This document shows positions 34,665-44,100 of a DNA stretch of 64,000 bases, in pieces. Location of the stretch: assembly GCF_009797935.1 (NCBI RefSeq), contig NZ_VOLC01000023.1, positions 45,208 to 109,207 on the forward strand, written 5' to 3'. Each line of letters opens with the position of its first letter. Positions within the stretch are counted from its first letter, which is position 1. A model generated the notes under the pieces. That model saw nothing but the letters and a program-made list of their open reading frames with translations. It ran no database searches and was not told the origin of the DNA. The translations under genes were made by a program, and so were the position numbers. The DNA is from Lunatibacter salilacus (GTDB lineage Bacteria > Bacteroidota > Bacteroidia > Cytophagales > Cyclobacteriaceae).

Positions 34665-35407
34665 TCTTCTGTATCACCGCTAAACGTTACCTTCAGTTCA
34701 TTCCTCAATGGTTCCAATATGAAACTTAGAGTTTCACAAGCAGATCGTTTATTATCCATGCTTGAATCTGTATGAAATAGCTTGATTGCATGATTTACCT
34801 TTTCGTTGGTATCCTCGTCACCAAAGCCAAAATCTTCTCTTATCAATCTAATCATCGGGTCTGTTGGTAATGATTTCTTCGCCTGTTCAAATCCGTCAAT
34901 TGTAAGTGCTATTTGGAAAAAAATCACTTTTGGTAGATACGCATCATCCTTGGATTTATATGTTATGTATTTTAGAAGTTTTAGATGCTCAATAATGCGG
35001 TTAAACTCATCTGGATTTGGCGAATATGTTATTGTGTAATCTACTAAAGAATTTAGATTAAAAGTTTTTGACTCTTTGCCTCCTGCTTCATAAAGGTATT
35101 CAAGTAAGTGCCGGCATTTCTCCTCAAAAGAAAATGGGACTTCTACTGATTTATAACCTTCATTTATAAATTCAGTTTGTATTTTAGGCCCTTTACCCTT
35201 TCTATCAAATATATTTCGACAGTAGCCAGCAAGTATAGGTTTTTGCTGAAAGGAGTTTTGCTCCAGAATTAGCCAAGCCTGATGACTTAATGTAACCTCG
35301 CCAATTGTAGGTACACGATAAGTGTAAGAGTTTTCGATTGGGATGTTAGTCTGAAAATCTTGACTTTTAATCTTAATTCCGGTAATTGGGCAAGTTTCAA
35401 AGTTCAT
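34625..35407 (-). CDS. CPxTG / HEPN-like defence protein, frameshifted near 3' end
   Basis: 260 aa as it stands, from the ATG at 35407 (MNFETCPITG); the longer start at 35461 is unlikely. The N-terminal ~180 residues resemble those of the NDT-like protein at 13972-14937 (CPxTG at the start, then a LTIDGFEQA / LTLDGWERA motif). The C-terminal part (TNEKVNHAIKLFHTDSSMDN, CETLSFILEPLRNEL) looks like a HEPN-type helical bundle ending in an out-of-frame NFNIRHNK tail. Likely cargo between radC modules A and B; now probably inactive or phase variable. Confidence 0.6.
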   Translation of the reverse strand: MNFETCPITGIKIKSQDFQTNIPIENSYTYRVPTIGEVTLSHQAWLILEQNSFQQKPILAGYCRNIFDRKGKGPKIQTEFINEGYKSVEVPFSFEEKCRHLLEYLYEAGGKESKTFNLNSLVDYTITYSPNPDEFNRIIEHLKLLKYITYKSKDDAYLPKVIFFQIALTIDGFEQAKKSLPTDPMIRLIREDFGFGDEDTNEKVNHAIKLFHTDSSMDNKRSACETLSFILEPLRNELKVTFSGDTEDFLHCKQFQYSPQ

Positions 35408-35779
35408 AACTATGCGATGATAAGTGATTAAGGCCAACGCTTCATTAGACGCAACTACCACTCCTCTATTGCGTCTATATTTTCATTCTCCAAAGAAGTC
35501 CCAGTGGTTTCGAATAGCGATTTAGCGACATAGTTTTCCAAAACTAGAGGAATCTTGAGTTTTTGTGGGTAATGATAGCAATGAGGCTGTAATTATTTAA
35601 CTGTCTTTTGTCATTTGTATACGGTATAGTTCTGCTAGTCTAGTAGATCCAAATAAATATACTTATTGGCTCCTCTTTCCCCTACGCCATCGCCACCGCA
35701 AGTCCCATTTAGTTTTCTTGAAACTTGGATCATGCAGTAGAATGTCTCGATTTTAAAGATATGGTTTTCTCCTAATGTA

Positions 35780-35805
35780 AAAAATACCCTAATCGGGGTA
35801 TTTTT
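35780..35805. terminator. Bidirectional terminator hairpin in module B
   Basis: AAAAATACCC and GGGTATTTTT form a perfect 10-bp stem with a 6-nt loop and A/T tracts on both sides, so it can work on both strands. It sits between the cargo gene upstream and radC. Confidence 0.75.
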
Positions 35806-35925
35806 ATACCATAAATTATTGCTTTTATTCAAAATTATATTGGTATAAGCATTTATATGGTTTCGAGAACAGATTAAAAATTATTAGGATTTTGGTTCCT
35901 TCGAGGTTTTGAAGAAAAAATAGGC

Positions 35926-36552
35926 CTATAAAAGGCCCTCATCCGCAAAGCTGAAATAGCCTACCTTAGCAAATATCACGTGGTCCAAAACCGGATCCTC
36001 CAGGTGCTTTCCTGCCTCAGCCAGTTTTCTTGTCAGTCCCCGATCCTGTTCGGAGGGGTTGAGGTTCCCCGAGGGGTGGCTGTGTACCAGAATGATTCTG
36101 GAGGCGAGGTGGTCAAGTGCCTTTTTGAAGATTAGCTTTCGGTCTGCCAGGGTGGCGTTGGTTCCTCAGGAACTGATTTTGTGGATCATCAGTACTTAGT
36201 GTTTTCTGTCCAGCTGTAGGATTTAAAAGTGCTCAACGGGTTCATCATAGAGATCATGCATCTGTACACATCCTGGGAGCAGTTGATTTTGATTTTCTTT
36301 TCGGGCTGCTCAAACATCCTTCGTCTTCCCAGTTCAAAGGAAGTAACCAGTGCAGGTATTTCCTATTCTCTCTATTTTCCGCCATCTTTTCATGACCCAC
36401 CGGGCCAGTTCGGAAAGTTTGTGGTCTGTCTGGATAAGGAATTCCAGGGTTTTATTAACCGGAATATTTGCTATTGCGGCGATGATATGGGAATCGGTTA
36501 TTCCTGACTTTCCCTGGTTGAAAAGGATTTCTGTGAGTTCTACTTTTTTCAT
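35926..36552 (-). pseudogene. radC pseudogene B
   Basis: Starts MKKVELTEILFNQGKSGITD (ATG at 36552) and ends FADEGLL (TAG at 35926), so both ends of a RadC-family gene are present, but the frame breaks near 36350 and again inside the JAB domain. The catalytic HNHPSG has become HSHPSG. RadC-like JAB proteins lie in many mobile islands; function uncertain. Confidence 0.85.
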
Positions 36553-36866
36553 GATGTGCTTACCGAAGGTGCTGGTGGAGAGTCTAATAAATGAACAAGC
36601 CCATTCCAGACATAGGATCCTCGTTTACGCACTATATTGTCCGGATAGCTTCGCTCAATCCGGTTACCAGACGTGCGAGTATCCATAAGTTACTTGTGAT
36701 GAAACATAAGGTTTAATCGTTCATGGAACGTCAAATAGTTATCAAAGCGACTTCTTGTCGTACTCGGGTGGACTCGATAAATGCGATAAAAATGAGCTCG
36801 TCTTCTCTTAGGGAGGAGTGCAACTTGAGCCAGTAAGCTTCAGTTGTTCTATGTCATTGTACAGTG

Positions 36867-38402
36867 CTATTTTATTCTTTTTCTTTTTTTCAATTCTTTT
36901 GCTTCAAATCCTTTTTTATTCCGACCTATAACAGCGGTACCATAAAAGAATTCATTGTTATACCACATGCTGTTTTTTGCAATTCCATCCATAGCAAAAC
37001 GAAGAGATAATTGTCTGTCCCAATCGCCAACACCTTCTTCAAACATGTCTAGTGTTGGCATCCAGTCAAATACATACCTACATTCGTCATAGGTGATTAA
37101 GTCCATGAACATCTCTGTTTCTTTGGCCTGGTAAACCCATCTTTTAGTTCTTTCAACGTTGTAATAATATGGACTTGTTAATTGCCCAATTAATATTTCC
37201 TTTAGTTGATGAAAAAGAAACATATCACAGAAGATATGCTTTTCTGTAGGTCTCCAGTTTTTTCGAATTGAATCTAATTTTTTACTATAAATTCTTTTTT
37301 CACTAGGTTCTGTTAAAAAATACCTTACTAATTCTACCTTATCAACAAGGCTCCCGGCATTTGAATCAATTGATATTTGAGTTTTTAATTTTTTTAATAA
37401 CTTATAAAATTCGTCATCAAGACCATGAAAATTATTAAGTCCCCAGATAATGGAGTATTCATTTGGAAAGCAAAAGAGGTCTTCTAAATAGTCTTTATTA
37501 AAAGAGGTCTTTTTAAAGTTTTTGAAGAAAAGGCTCGATAATGAATCGTTATTAGCCAACCGCTGGAATGGGATCAAGACACTAGGCAAATCATAAAGCA
37601 ATCTAGTTATAAACTGACTGTAAAAATTAGTTTCATTTCGCTTAGCTATTTCGAAAAAATCCTCTGGTTCGATTTTGTGACATTCAGCTGATTCCATCCA
37701 ACCACCACCTAGAGCATTCGGCTTTTCTGTGAAAGGTTTTGGGTAAATGTAGTTGGCGGATAGTTGAATTAATCTATTTCTATAATCTTTATTTTCTAGT
37801 ATTTTTTTACTAGGTAGTGAGAAGTTAGTAATCAAAATGCCGAGACTGTCCAGTTTTTGAAAATGAAAAATATCCCTAACAACAGATAAAGTTTGACTAC
37901 TCGAAATCGTTGAGCAAAAATCAAGATAGATTATATCAAACTTAAAAGGTAGTATTTTTAAATACTTCTCGATTCGCCCTTTATAGATTTTTACAAAAGG
38001 AAATTTCGAATCTAAAGCTGAGATAATTGCATTGTCATATGTCTTATTGTCTGATTCAAATGCCCAAATATTTTCCGGTAGAATACCATTTTCAACTAAA
38101 ACTTCAATGTCATTTTCTGGGTTTGGACCACTAAGATATGCTACCCTAAGGTCGCTTGGTATTTTCTCGCGAATTATAGAATTATAAAAGTGTTCCCATT
38201 TTTCTATTTCACTATCTTTTAATAGAGATGTGATCTTTTTGTCGTATTCAGATCCGTTTTTCATCAAGTGTTTCTTTATAGAACGAACTGAAGCTTTTTT
38301 AGAAATGGTACTTTCAAAGCGATCTAATGTTAGGGTTTTGACCGCATATTTTAAAGCCTCATTGCGAACTGCGATTTTTGATGGTTCTGAATATTGCTTC
38401 AT
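36867..38402 (-). CDS. Rossmann methyltransferase-like protein, cargo of radC modules
   Basis: 511 aa, ATG at 38402. Residues about 85-170 (LRVAYLSGPNPENDIEVLVE, NIWAFESDNKTYDNAI, FDIIYLDFCSTIS) have a class I SAM-dependent methyltransferase-type fold with an acidic strand-2 end and a DxC in strand 4, but no NPPY motif. The C-terminus is unassigned. It sits alone between radC modules B and C and may be a defence component. Activity unproved. Confidence 0.5.
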   Translation of the reverse strand: MKQYSEPSKIAVRNEALKYAVKTLTLDRFESTISKKASVRSIKKHLMKNGSEYDKKITSLLKDSEIEKWEHFYNSIIREKIPSDLRVAYLSGPNPENDIEVLVENGILPENIWAFESDNKTYDNAIISALDSKFPFVKIYKGRIEKYLKILPFKFDIIYLDFCSTISSSQTLSVVRDIFHFQKLDSLGILITNFSLPSKKILENKDYRNRLIQLSANYIYPKPFTEKPNALGGGWMESAECHKIEPEDFFEIAKRNETNFYSQFITRLLYDLPSVLIPFQRLANNDSLSSLFFKNFKKTSFNKDYLEDLFCFPNEYSIIWGLNNFHGLDDEFYKLLKKLKTQISIDSNAGSLVDKVELVRYFLTEPSEKRIYSKKLDSIRKNWRPTEKHIFCDMFLFHQLKEILIGQLTSPYYYNVERTKRWVYQAKETEMFMDLITYDECRYVFDWMPTLDMFEEGVGDWDRQLSLRFAMDGIAKNSMWYNNEFFYGTAVIGRNKKGFEAKELKKRKRIK

Positions 38403-38774
38403 TTAAAGTATGGTGTATAACACATGCATATACCCAAATCCCTTTACTTTAATGCTTTTATATCATCTTTGTACAAAGAGCTTTGGTAAATCTCTATGCC
38501 AAATTAACAAATTTGTTTATTTTAGCTAGAGATGTGTTTATTTTTTATAGGACATAGGAGCGACTAGGCTGAAAATTAAGACTGTTTGTTGTTGTTCTTT
38601 AAACAGATTTTGCCTTTTAGTCTGGTGCAAATGTTGGAAAACTGATTCAATATACCAATTGGTATCTTAATTTCCCTACGCCATAGCCACCGCAAGCCCC
38701 ATTTATTTCCTTACAATACTTGAATCACAAAGTAGAATCTCTCGCTTTTAAAGGTATGGTTTTCCTCCAAAGCA

Positions 38775-38800
38775 AAAAATACCCTGATTGGGGTATTTTT
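38775..38800. terminator. Bidirectional terminator hairpin in module C
   Basis: AAAAATACCC and GGGTATTTTT with a TGATTG loop; same stem as at 35780 but with changed loop bases, showing that stem pairing has been kept while the loop drifted. Confidence 0.75.
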
Positions 38801-38931
38801 CTATAGCGATTATAGCTTTAATACAAAATAATATTGGCACAAGTACTTTTAGGTTAGCCGCAGCGGTTTAAAAATTACTTGGCCTTCAATTTTTTAATGA
38901 ATTCCTAATTGATTTGGCAAAAAATGAAGGC

Positions 38932-39664
38932 CTATAAAAGGCCCTCATCCGCAAAGCTAAAATATCCCACGTTCGCAAATATTACGTGGTCCAAAACCGA
39001 AACTTCAAGGTACTTTCCGGCTTCTGCCAATATTCTTGTCAGTGTTCTATCCTCTTCGATTTTCCCGAGGGGTGGTTGTGTACTTGGATAATTCCGCAGG
39101 CTAGGTGATCCAGTGCTTTTTTGAAGATTAGCTTTGGATCTGCGAGGGTTGCGTGGGTTCCCCCTGAACTGATCCTCTGGAATTTCAGAACTTGGTTGTT
39201 TCTATCCAGCAGCAGAATGTAGAAGTGTTCTACCAGTTCATCATACAGGAAAGGTTTCATGCGGTTGTATGCATCCTGGGAACAGTGGATTTTGATTTTC
39301 CGGTCGGGTTGCTCAAACATCCGTCTTCTACCCAGTTCGAATGAGGTGACTAGTGCCGTGGCCTTTGCATATCCTATCCCTGCTATCTTGAGCCATCTTT
39401 CCATATTTCATCTGTTTATTTTTTGTTTCTGAATGGTCAGATGGAATCTCGCAATGATAATCATCCCACTGTGTGACGGGTACGTCATGCTCGATTTCAT
39501 CTAGCCAGCTCTGAGAGCCGATAGTCTGCGAGTGCCAGTATTTCCCTGGCTTTGTCAACGGGTATTTTTGCGATGGCTGCGATAATCTGATAATCCGTCA
39601 TGGCGGACTTTCCCTGGTTGTAGAGCATCTCTTTGGGTTCGGATAATTGATTAAAACCTTTCAT
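38932..39664 (-). pseudogene. radC pseudogene C
   Basis: Start MKGFNQLSEPKEMLYNQGKS at 39664, an early stop within the first 60 codons (ELAR then TGA), then the conserved body (ALVTSFELGRRRMFEQPDRK, VHNHPSGK) and the tail ending FADEGLL at 38932. A few bases are lost after HPSGK. Non-functional but the HNHPSG motif is still intact. Confidence 0.85.
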
Positions 39665-39720
39665 AATGTGCTTACCGAGGGCGCTGGAGGGCTAAATGAA
39701 TGATAAGGCTACCCCATGGG

Positions 39721-40144
39721 GAGTTTTTCACTAAGCACCGAATAAATTACGTCAGTTGGTCACATCCCATTGGTTTCCTTGAAAAACATCAGGCGATCAA
39801 ATCGAATCCATGTGGACATTCTTTGCTGAGTGGTGGTTTGCCTCCCTCTAAAATCAAATTTACCAAACCGTATGGGACTGATTGTCCGTTGTTTACCTTT
39901 TTAAAAAAAATAGAATATACATTGTGATTTATGAGGAAGCACATTCCGTTATTTGACTTAATTTTAGAAGGTTTGAGGATTTTTTTTGCCTATTGGTAAA
40001 TGTATAATTATAATAAGAATTTGTTTCTGAAAGGATTTTTAAAATTAAAACCATTTTTTTCTATCTGTATTGCATATTTTATTATAAATAATTACTTTAC
40101 AAACGAATATTGTTTAACTGGTAACCTTTAATTTAGTCATTATT
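39721..40144. other. Intergenic region upstream of the exported-protein cluster
   Basis: About 420 bp; AT-rich from 39900 on. No gene is seen. It probably holds the promoter for the 40145-52048 unit. Confidence 0.4.
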
Positions 40145-41110
40145 ATGAAAAAAATTCTACTACCGATTTTGTTTCTCTTTATTTTTAGTTTTTCAGAGGC
40201 AGCCAAGTGGAGGGTAAATAACTCTCCTGGTATCGATGCCGATTTTCTCGGACTTCAAGAAGCACACGACGCAGCAGGGGAAGGAGATACCATTTATGTA
40301 GAGGGATCCTTAACGGTTTATGATAACAATAATGCGGTAAATATAAGTAAGCAGCTAGTAATTATCGGTCCGGGGTATTTTCTTGGCGAAAATCCATTTA
40401 CACAAGCCAACAAAATGACGGCAAATTTCAACCGGATTAATTTCATAGCCGGGGCTGAAGGCAGTATTATGATGGGACTTGTAATATATCGGGTGGATTT
40501 GAATGTTTTAGATATCACCGTGAGAAGGAATAACGTGACTAATGGTTTAATTTTAAATTCAGAAAATTTTATCGTTGCACAAAATACCATTTACGATATT
40601 GATGGCCGTAATTGTAAAGGTTTAATTTCAAATAATATTATCCGGTATGCCAGATTTGATGCGAATAGTTTTGTTTCGGTCTTTAATAATGTATTTTATT
40701 TACTTAACAACTCGATTTCTTCCCTCGATATTTATAATTCTGAAATTAGGAATAACATTATCAACAGTTACACAGACAATGCCCTTTTCCTCACATCTAG
40801 GAACAATACTATTACCAATAACATTTTTCGACAGAACGGTACGGAAGCCAATGGCAATAAATTCAATTTAGCATTTACTGCCATTTTTGTGGAAGGGGGA
40901 ACTACTGATGGAACATACAAATTGGCTGAAAATTCTCCCGCAAAAGGTGCCGGCCTAAACGGGATAGATTGCGGTCCTTTTGGTGGTCCATTACCTTATG
41001 TACTTTCCGGAATCCCTCCGGGCCCAAGTATTTATGAGGTAAGTGCGCCTGCTACCGCGTCTAAGACAGAAGGTCTTCCTGTAAATATCAAGATCCATTC
41101 CCATTTATAG
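40145..41110 (+). CDS. Exported right-handed beta-helix repeat protein
   Basis: 321 aa. Signal peptide at 1-20 (MKKILLPILFLFIFSFSEAA). Residues about 90-250 carry short repeats of the N-N-I-I / N-T-I type (ISNNIIRYARFD, IRNNIINSYTDNALF, ITNNIFRQNG) that fit parallel beta-helix coils. No T9SS tail or catalytic motif. First gene of a plus-strand run with 28 bp to the next. May bind surface polysaccharide or act as a structural protein. Confidence 0.7.
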   Translation: MKKILLPILFLFIFSFSEAAKWRVNNSPGIDADFLGLQEAHDAAGEGDTIYVEGSLTVYDNNNAVNISKQLVIIGPGYFLGENPFTQANKMTANFNRINFIAGAEGSIMMGLVIYRVDLNVLDITVRRNNVTNGLILNSENFIVAQNTIYDIDGRNCKGLISNNIIRYARFDANSFVSVFNNVFYLLNNSISSLDIYNSEIRNNIINSYTDNALFLTSRNNTITNNIFRQNGTEANGNKFNLAFTAIFVEGGTTDGTYKLAENSPAKGAGLNGIDCGPFGGPLPYVLSGIPPGPSIYEVSAPATASKTEGLPVNIKIHSHL

Positions 41111-41138
41111 GGGGAGAACCGGACAGAACTTTTAACTT

Positions 41139-44100
41139 ATGCGGTTTACTTGGGTCTTTTTATGTTGGTATTTTTTACCTTTTCTTTCCCTTGCACAAGC
41201 GTTGCAAAGGGCCGAGTATTTTTTTGATACTGACCCAGGTTACGGAAATGCGGTGTCAATCCCCGTAAGTAATTTGGAAAATGGGAATCTTGAATTTACT
41301 GCCAACGTTGAAAATCTAGAAGTTGGCTTTCATACCTTATACCTTCGTGCCCTTGGGGACTCCGGAAGGTGGAGTAACACGATACACCGTAAAGTGTTGG
41401 TTGAGGAGTTTAGTTTCAGCGATACCGTCCCCATTCAAAAAGCAGAGTATTTTTTTGATGAAGATCCGGGATATGGCCTCGGTTTTGCCATACCCAACGT
41501 AACAGGTACCGCCCCCCAAATTTCCTTTGTGGCTGGTCTATCGGATCTTTCCCCCGGATTTCATAACCTATTCATTCGCAGCCAAAATAGTAATGGCATA
41601 TGGAGCACCACCTATGTCAAGAGCTTTTTGATAGACAGAATGGAAGTGGATTCGCAAATTGAAATCCAAAGAATTGAGTATTTTATTGATGATGACCCGG
41701 GTTTTGGAAATGGCAACCCGTTAAATCTTACCGAAGGATCTACAGAAAATAGTTTTGTTGTCACCACGGAGAGTTTATCCGCTGGTTTTCATACCCTATA
41801 TATTCGCGCAATAAACAGCAATGGTAGCTGGAGCACGACCTATTCCAAAAGCTTCCTTATAGACCGGATTGGCGTTGACCAAGTCAAAAAATTGGTGAGA
41901 GTGGAGTACTTTATCAACGATGATCCCGGCTATGGAATGGCAACTTCCATTCCGTTAAACGACAATTTGGAGGATGGATTATCTTTCACGATTCCATTGA
42001 ATGATCAAAATCCCGGATTCAAGAACTTGTATATCCGCAGCCTTGATGGGGGAGGAAATTGGAGTACTACGTTCACTCGTAGATTTTTAGTGGAAGAAAT
42101 TCCTTTGGCCGTGGCCGATGTTGATCGCCTTGAGTATTTTTTCAATGACGATCCGGGTTTTGGAAATGGGGTTAGTGTGCCAATTACTTCATCAAGTGAA
42201 ATAGAACTAAACTTTACCGCTGACTTAAGCGAATTGAACGAAGGCTTCCATCAGTTATTTGTTCGGTCAAAAGACACAGAAGGTAGATGGAGTACTACGT
42301 TTCACAAATCCTTTTACTTAAGTGCCCTACAAGGTCTCGCTCCAGACATCATTTTCCTTGAATACTTTTTAAATCAGGATCCGGGTTACGGGAATGGTAT
42401 CCCTGTTCCTTTTACTCCGGGAACCAGTTTGGATATTGATTTCACCGCGGATCTTAGTGCCTTGGATTCCGGTTCACATACAATTTATATCCGGGCCAAG
42501 GATTTCAGTGGTGCCTGGAGCGTTGTTTATCTATCTACCTTTGACATCGGAAGTCTCCCAGAAATCTCGGGATTTAATCCGACTTCTGGCGTTCCCGGCG
42601 ACACAGTCACTATTAACGGATTTAATTTCAGTCCGCTTCCGGAGGAAAATCTCGTCAAATTCAACAACGTACCTGTTCAAGTTTCCTCCGCAACGACGAC
42701 CAAATTGGAAGTAGAAGTCCCGACAGGCTTCTTTGGTACGGTGGATATTTCCGTAACGGTAAATGATATCTCGGTAACCGCATCTGAAAAATTTCAGATT
42801 GTTCGTCAGAAACCCATTATTACCTCCATAGAACCGGCAACGGCGGTGGCCGGAGATATTGTCACCATCAATGGGGACCATTTTGGACTCGACCCTGCGG
42901 CGATAAGGGTCACGCTTGGCGGTAAACAGGCGGAAATTGTGGGAACAAGTGGACAAAGCCTGCAATTTAAGGTTCCTGATGGAATTGGGGGCCTTTTGGA
43001 GCTAAATGTAACCGTATCCAATATTGCTGCCGAGCAATCGGTAAGCTATACAGTGGCTGCCCCTGCATCCAACAGGCCGCCTCAAATCACCGCATCGCCA
43101 GTGGTTATTTCCTGTTTGGGAGTGGATGTGGTAGTCACAGCGGAAATTTTTGACCAGACTAATAGGGTGCAACAGGCTATCCTTTTTTATCGTGAGATAG
43201 GTTCTGGAGATTGGACGCAGACTAACTTCCAACGAACAACTGGGAATACCTATAGAGCTGTGATTCCTGCCCTTTTCATCACAGAAGCGGGAACGGAATA
43301 TTATATTGAGGCAAAAGATGATTATCAGGTCAGTAGTACCACGCCAGTTAGCAGCATCATTAAGCTGGATGAGCCCCTGTTAGCAGCTCCTGCAACTAAT
43401 TTGACCCCAGTAAACGGGATGGTAGACTTAGATATTCCCATCCGGTTTACTTGGATGGGTTCTCCTGAGGCAGTCAGTTATGATTTTTACCTATGGCCAA
43501 GCGATGCCTCAAAACCTGCCAACCCAACGGCTGCCAATTTGAGGGAAATGGTATATATTTTCAACAACCGAAATATACATTATGGCAAAGCTTATTCCTG
43601 GCAGGTAATCAGCAAAGATGCTTGTACAAGTCTCCCAAGTGAAATTCAACAAATCACTTTCAGAAAATTACCCGATCTGCGTGTTAAAAGCGTCACGTTG
43701 CCAACCACCGCCCTTTCAGAGGATTTCATTGAAGTCAAATGGGAAATTGAGAACATCGGCGAAGGAAATACCGGGAATACTACCTGGTTTGATGGCGTTT
43801 ACCTATCTCAAGAACCTGTTTTTGATATATTGACGGCAGACTTTGTAAAGGGAGTGGTACGGGTAAAGGCGCTGGATTCCGGTGAGGCTTATAGTCAATC
43901 TACCACCATTCAACTGCCTAGGGGAATTGCCGGCGAATTCTATGTGTTTATCGCCGCTGACAGGGGAAACCGCTTATTGGAAGTGAACGTGAACAATAAC
44001 AGGGGTTTTAACGTGTCGCCTCTTCAGGCAACCATGCGGCCAACCCCGGATTTGGCAATTGGCCCACTCGTAGTATCCCCTCGTACTACCTTCTCTGAGC

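Larger units (their letters stand above)
35668..36790. repeat. radC module B
   Basis: The best preserved 5' block (GCCACCGCAAG, the AAAAATACCC hairpin at 35780) followed by a nearly full radC pseudogene, then the short GGAACGTCAAATAGTTAT repeat near 36723. Same orientation as modules A and C. Confidence 0.7.
38666..39720. repeat. radC module C
   Basis: The same 5' block (GCCACCGCAAGCCCC, hairpin at 38775) followed by radC pseudogene C. The third member of the series, about 3 kb after module B. Confidence 0.7.

Noticed and set aside
39700..39927. 75-aa plus-strand ORF after radC module C
   Set aside because: No coding character and it lies in module debris.
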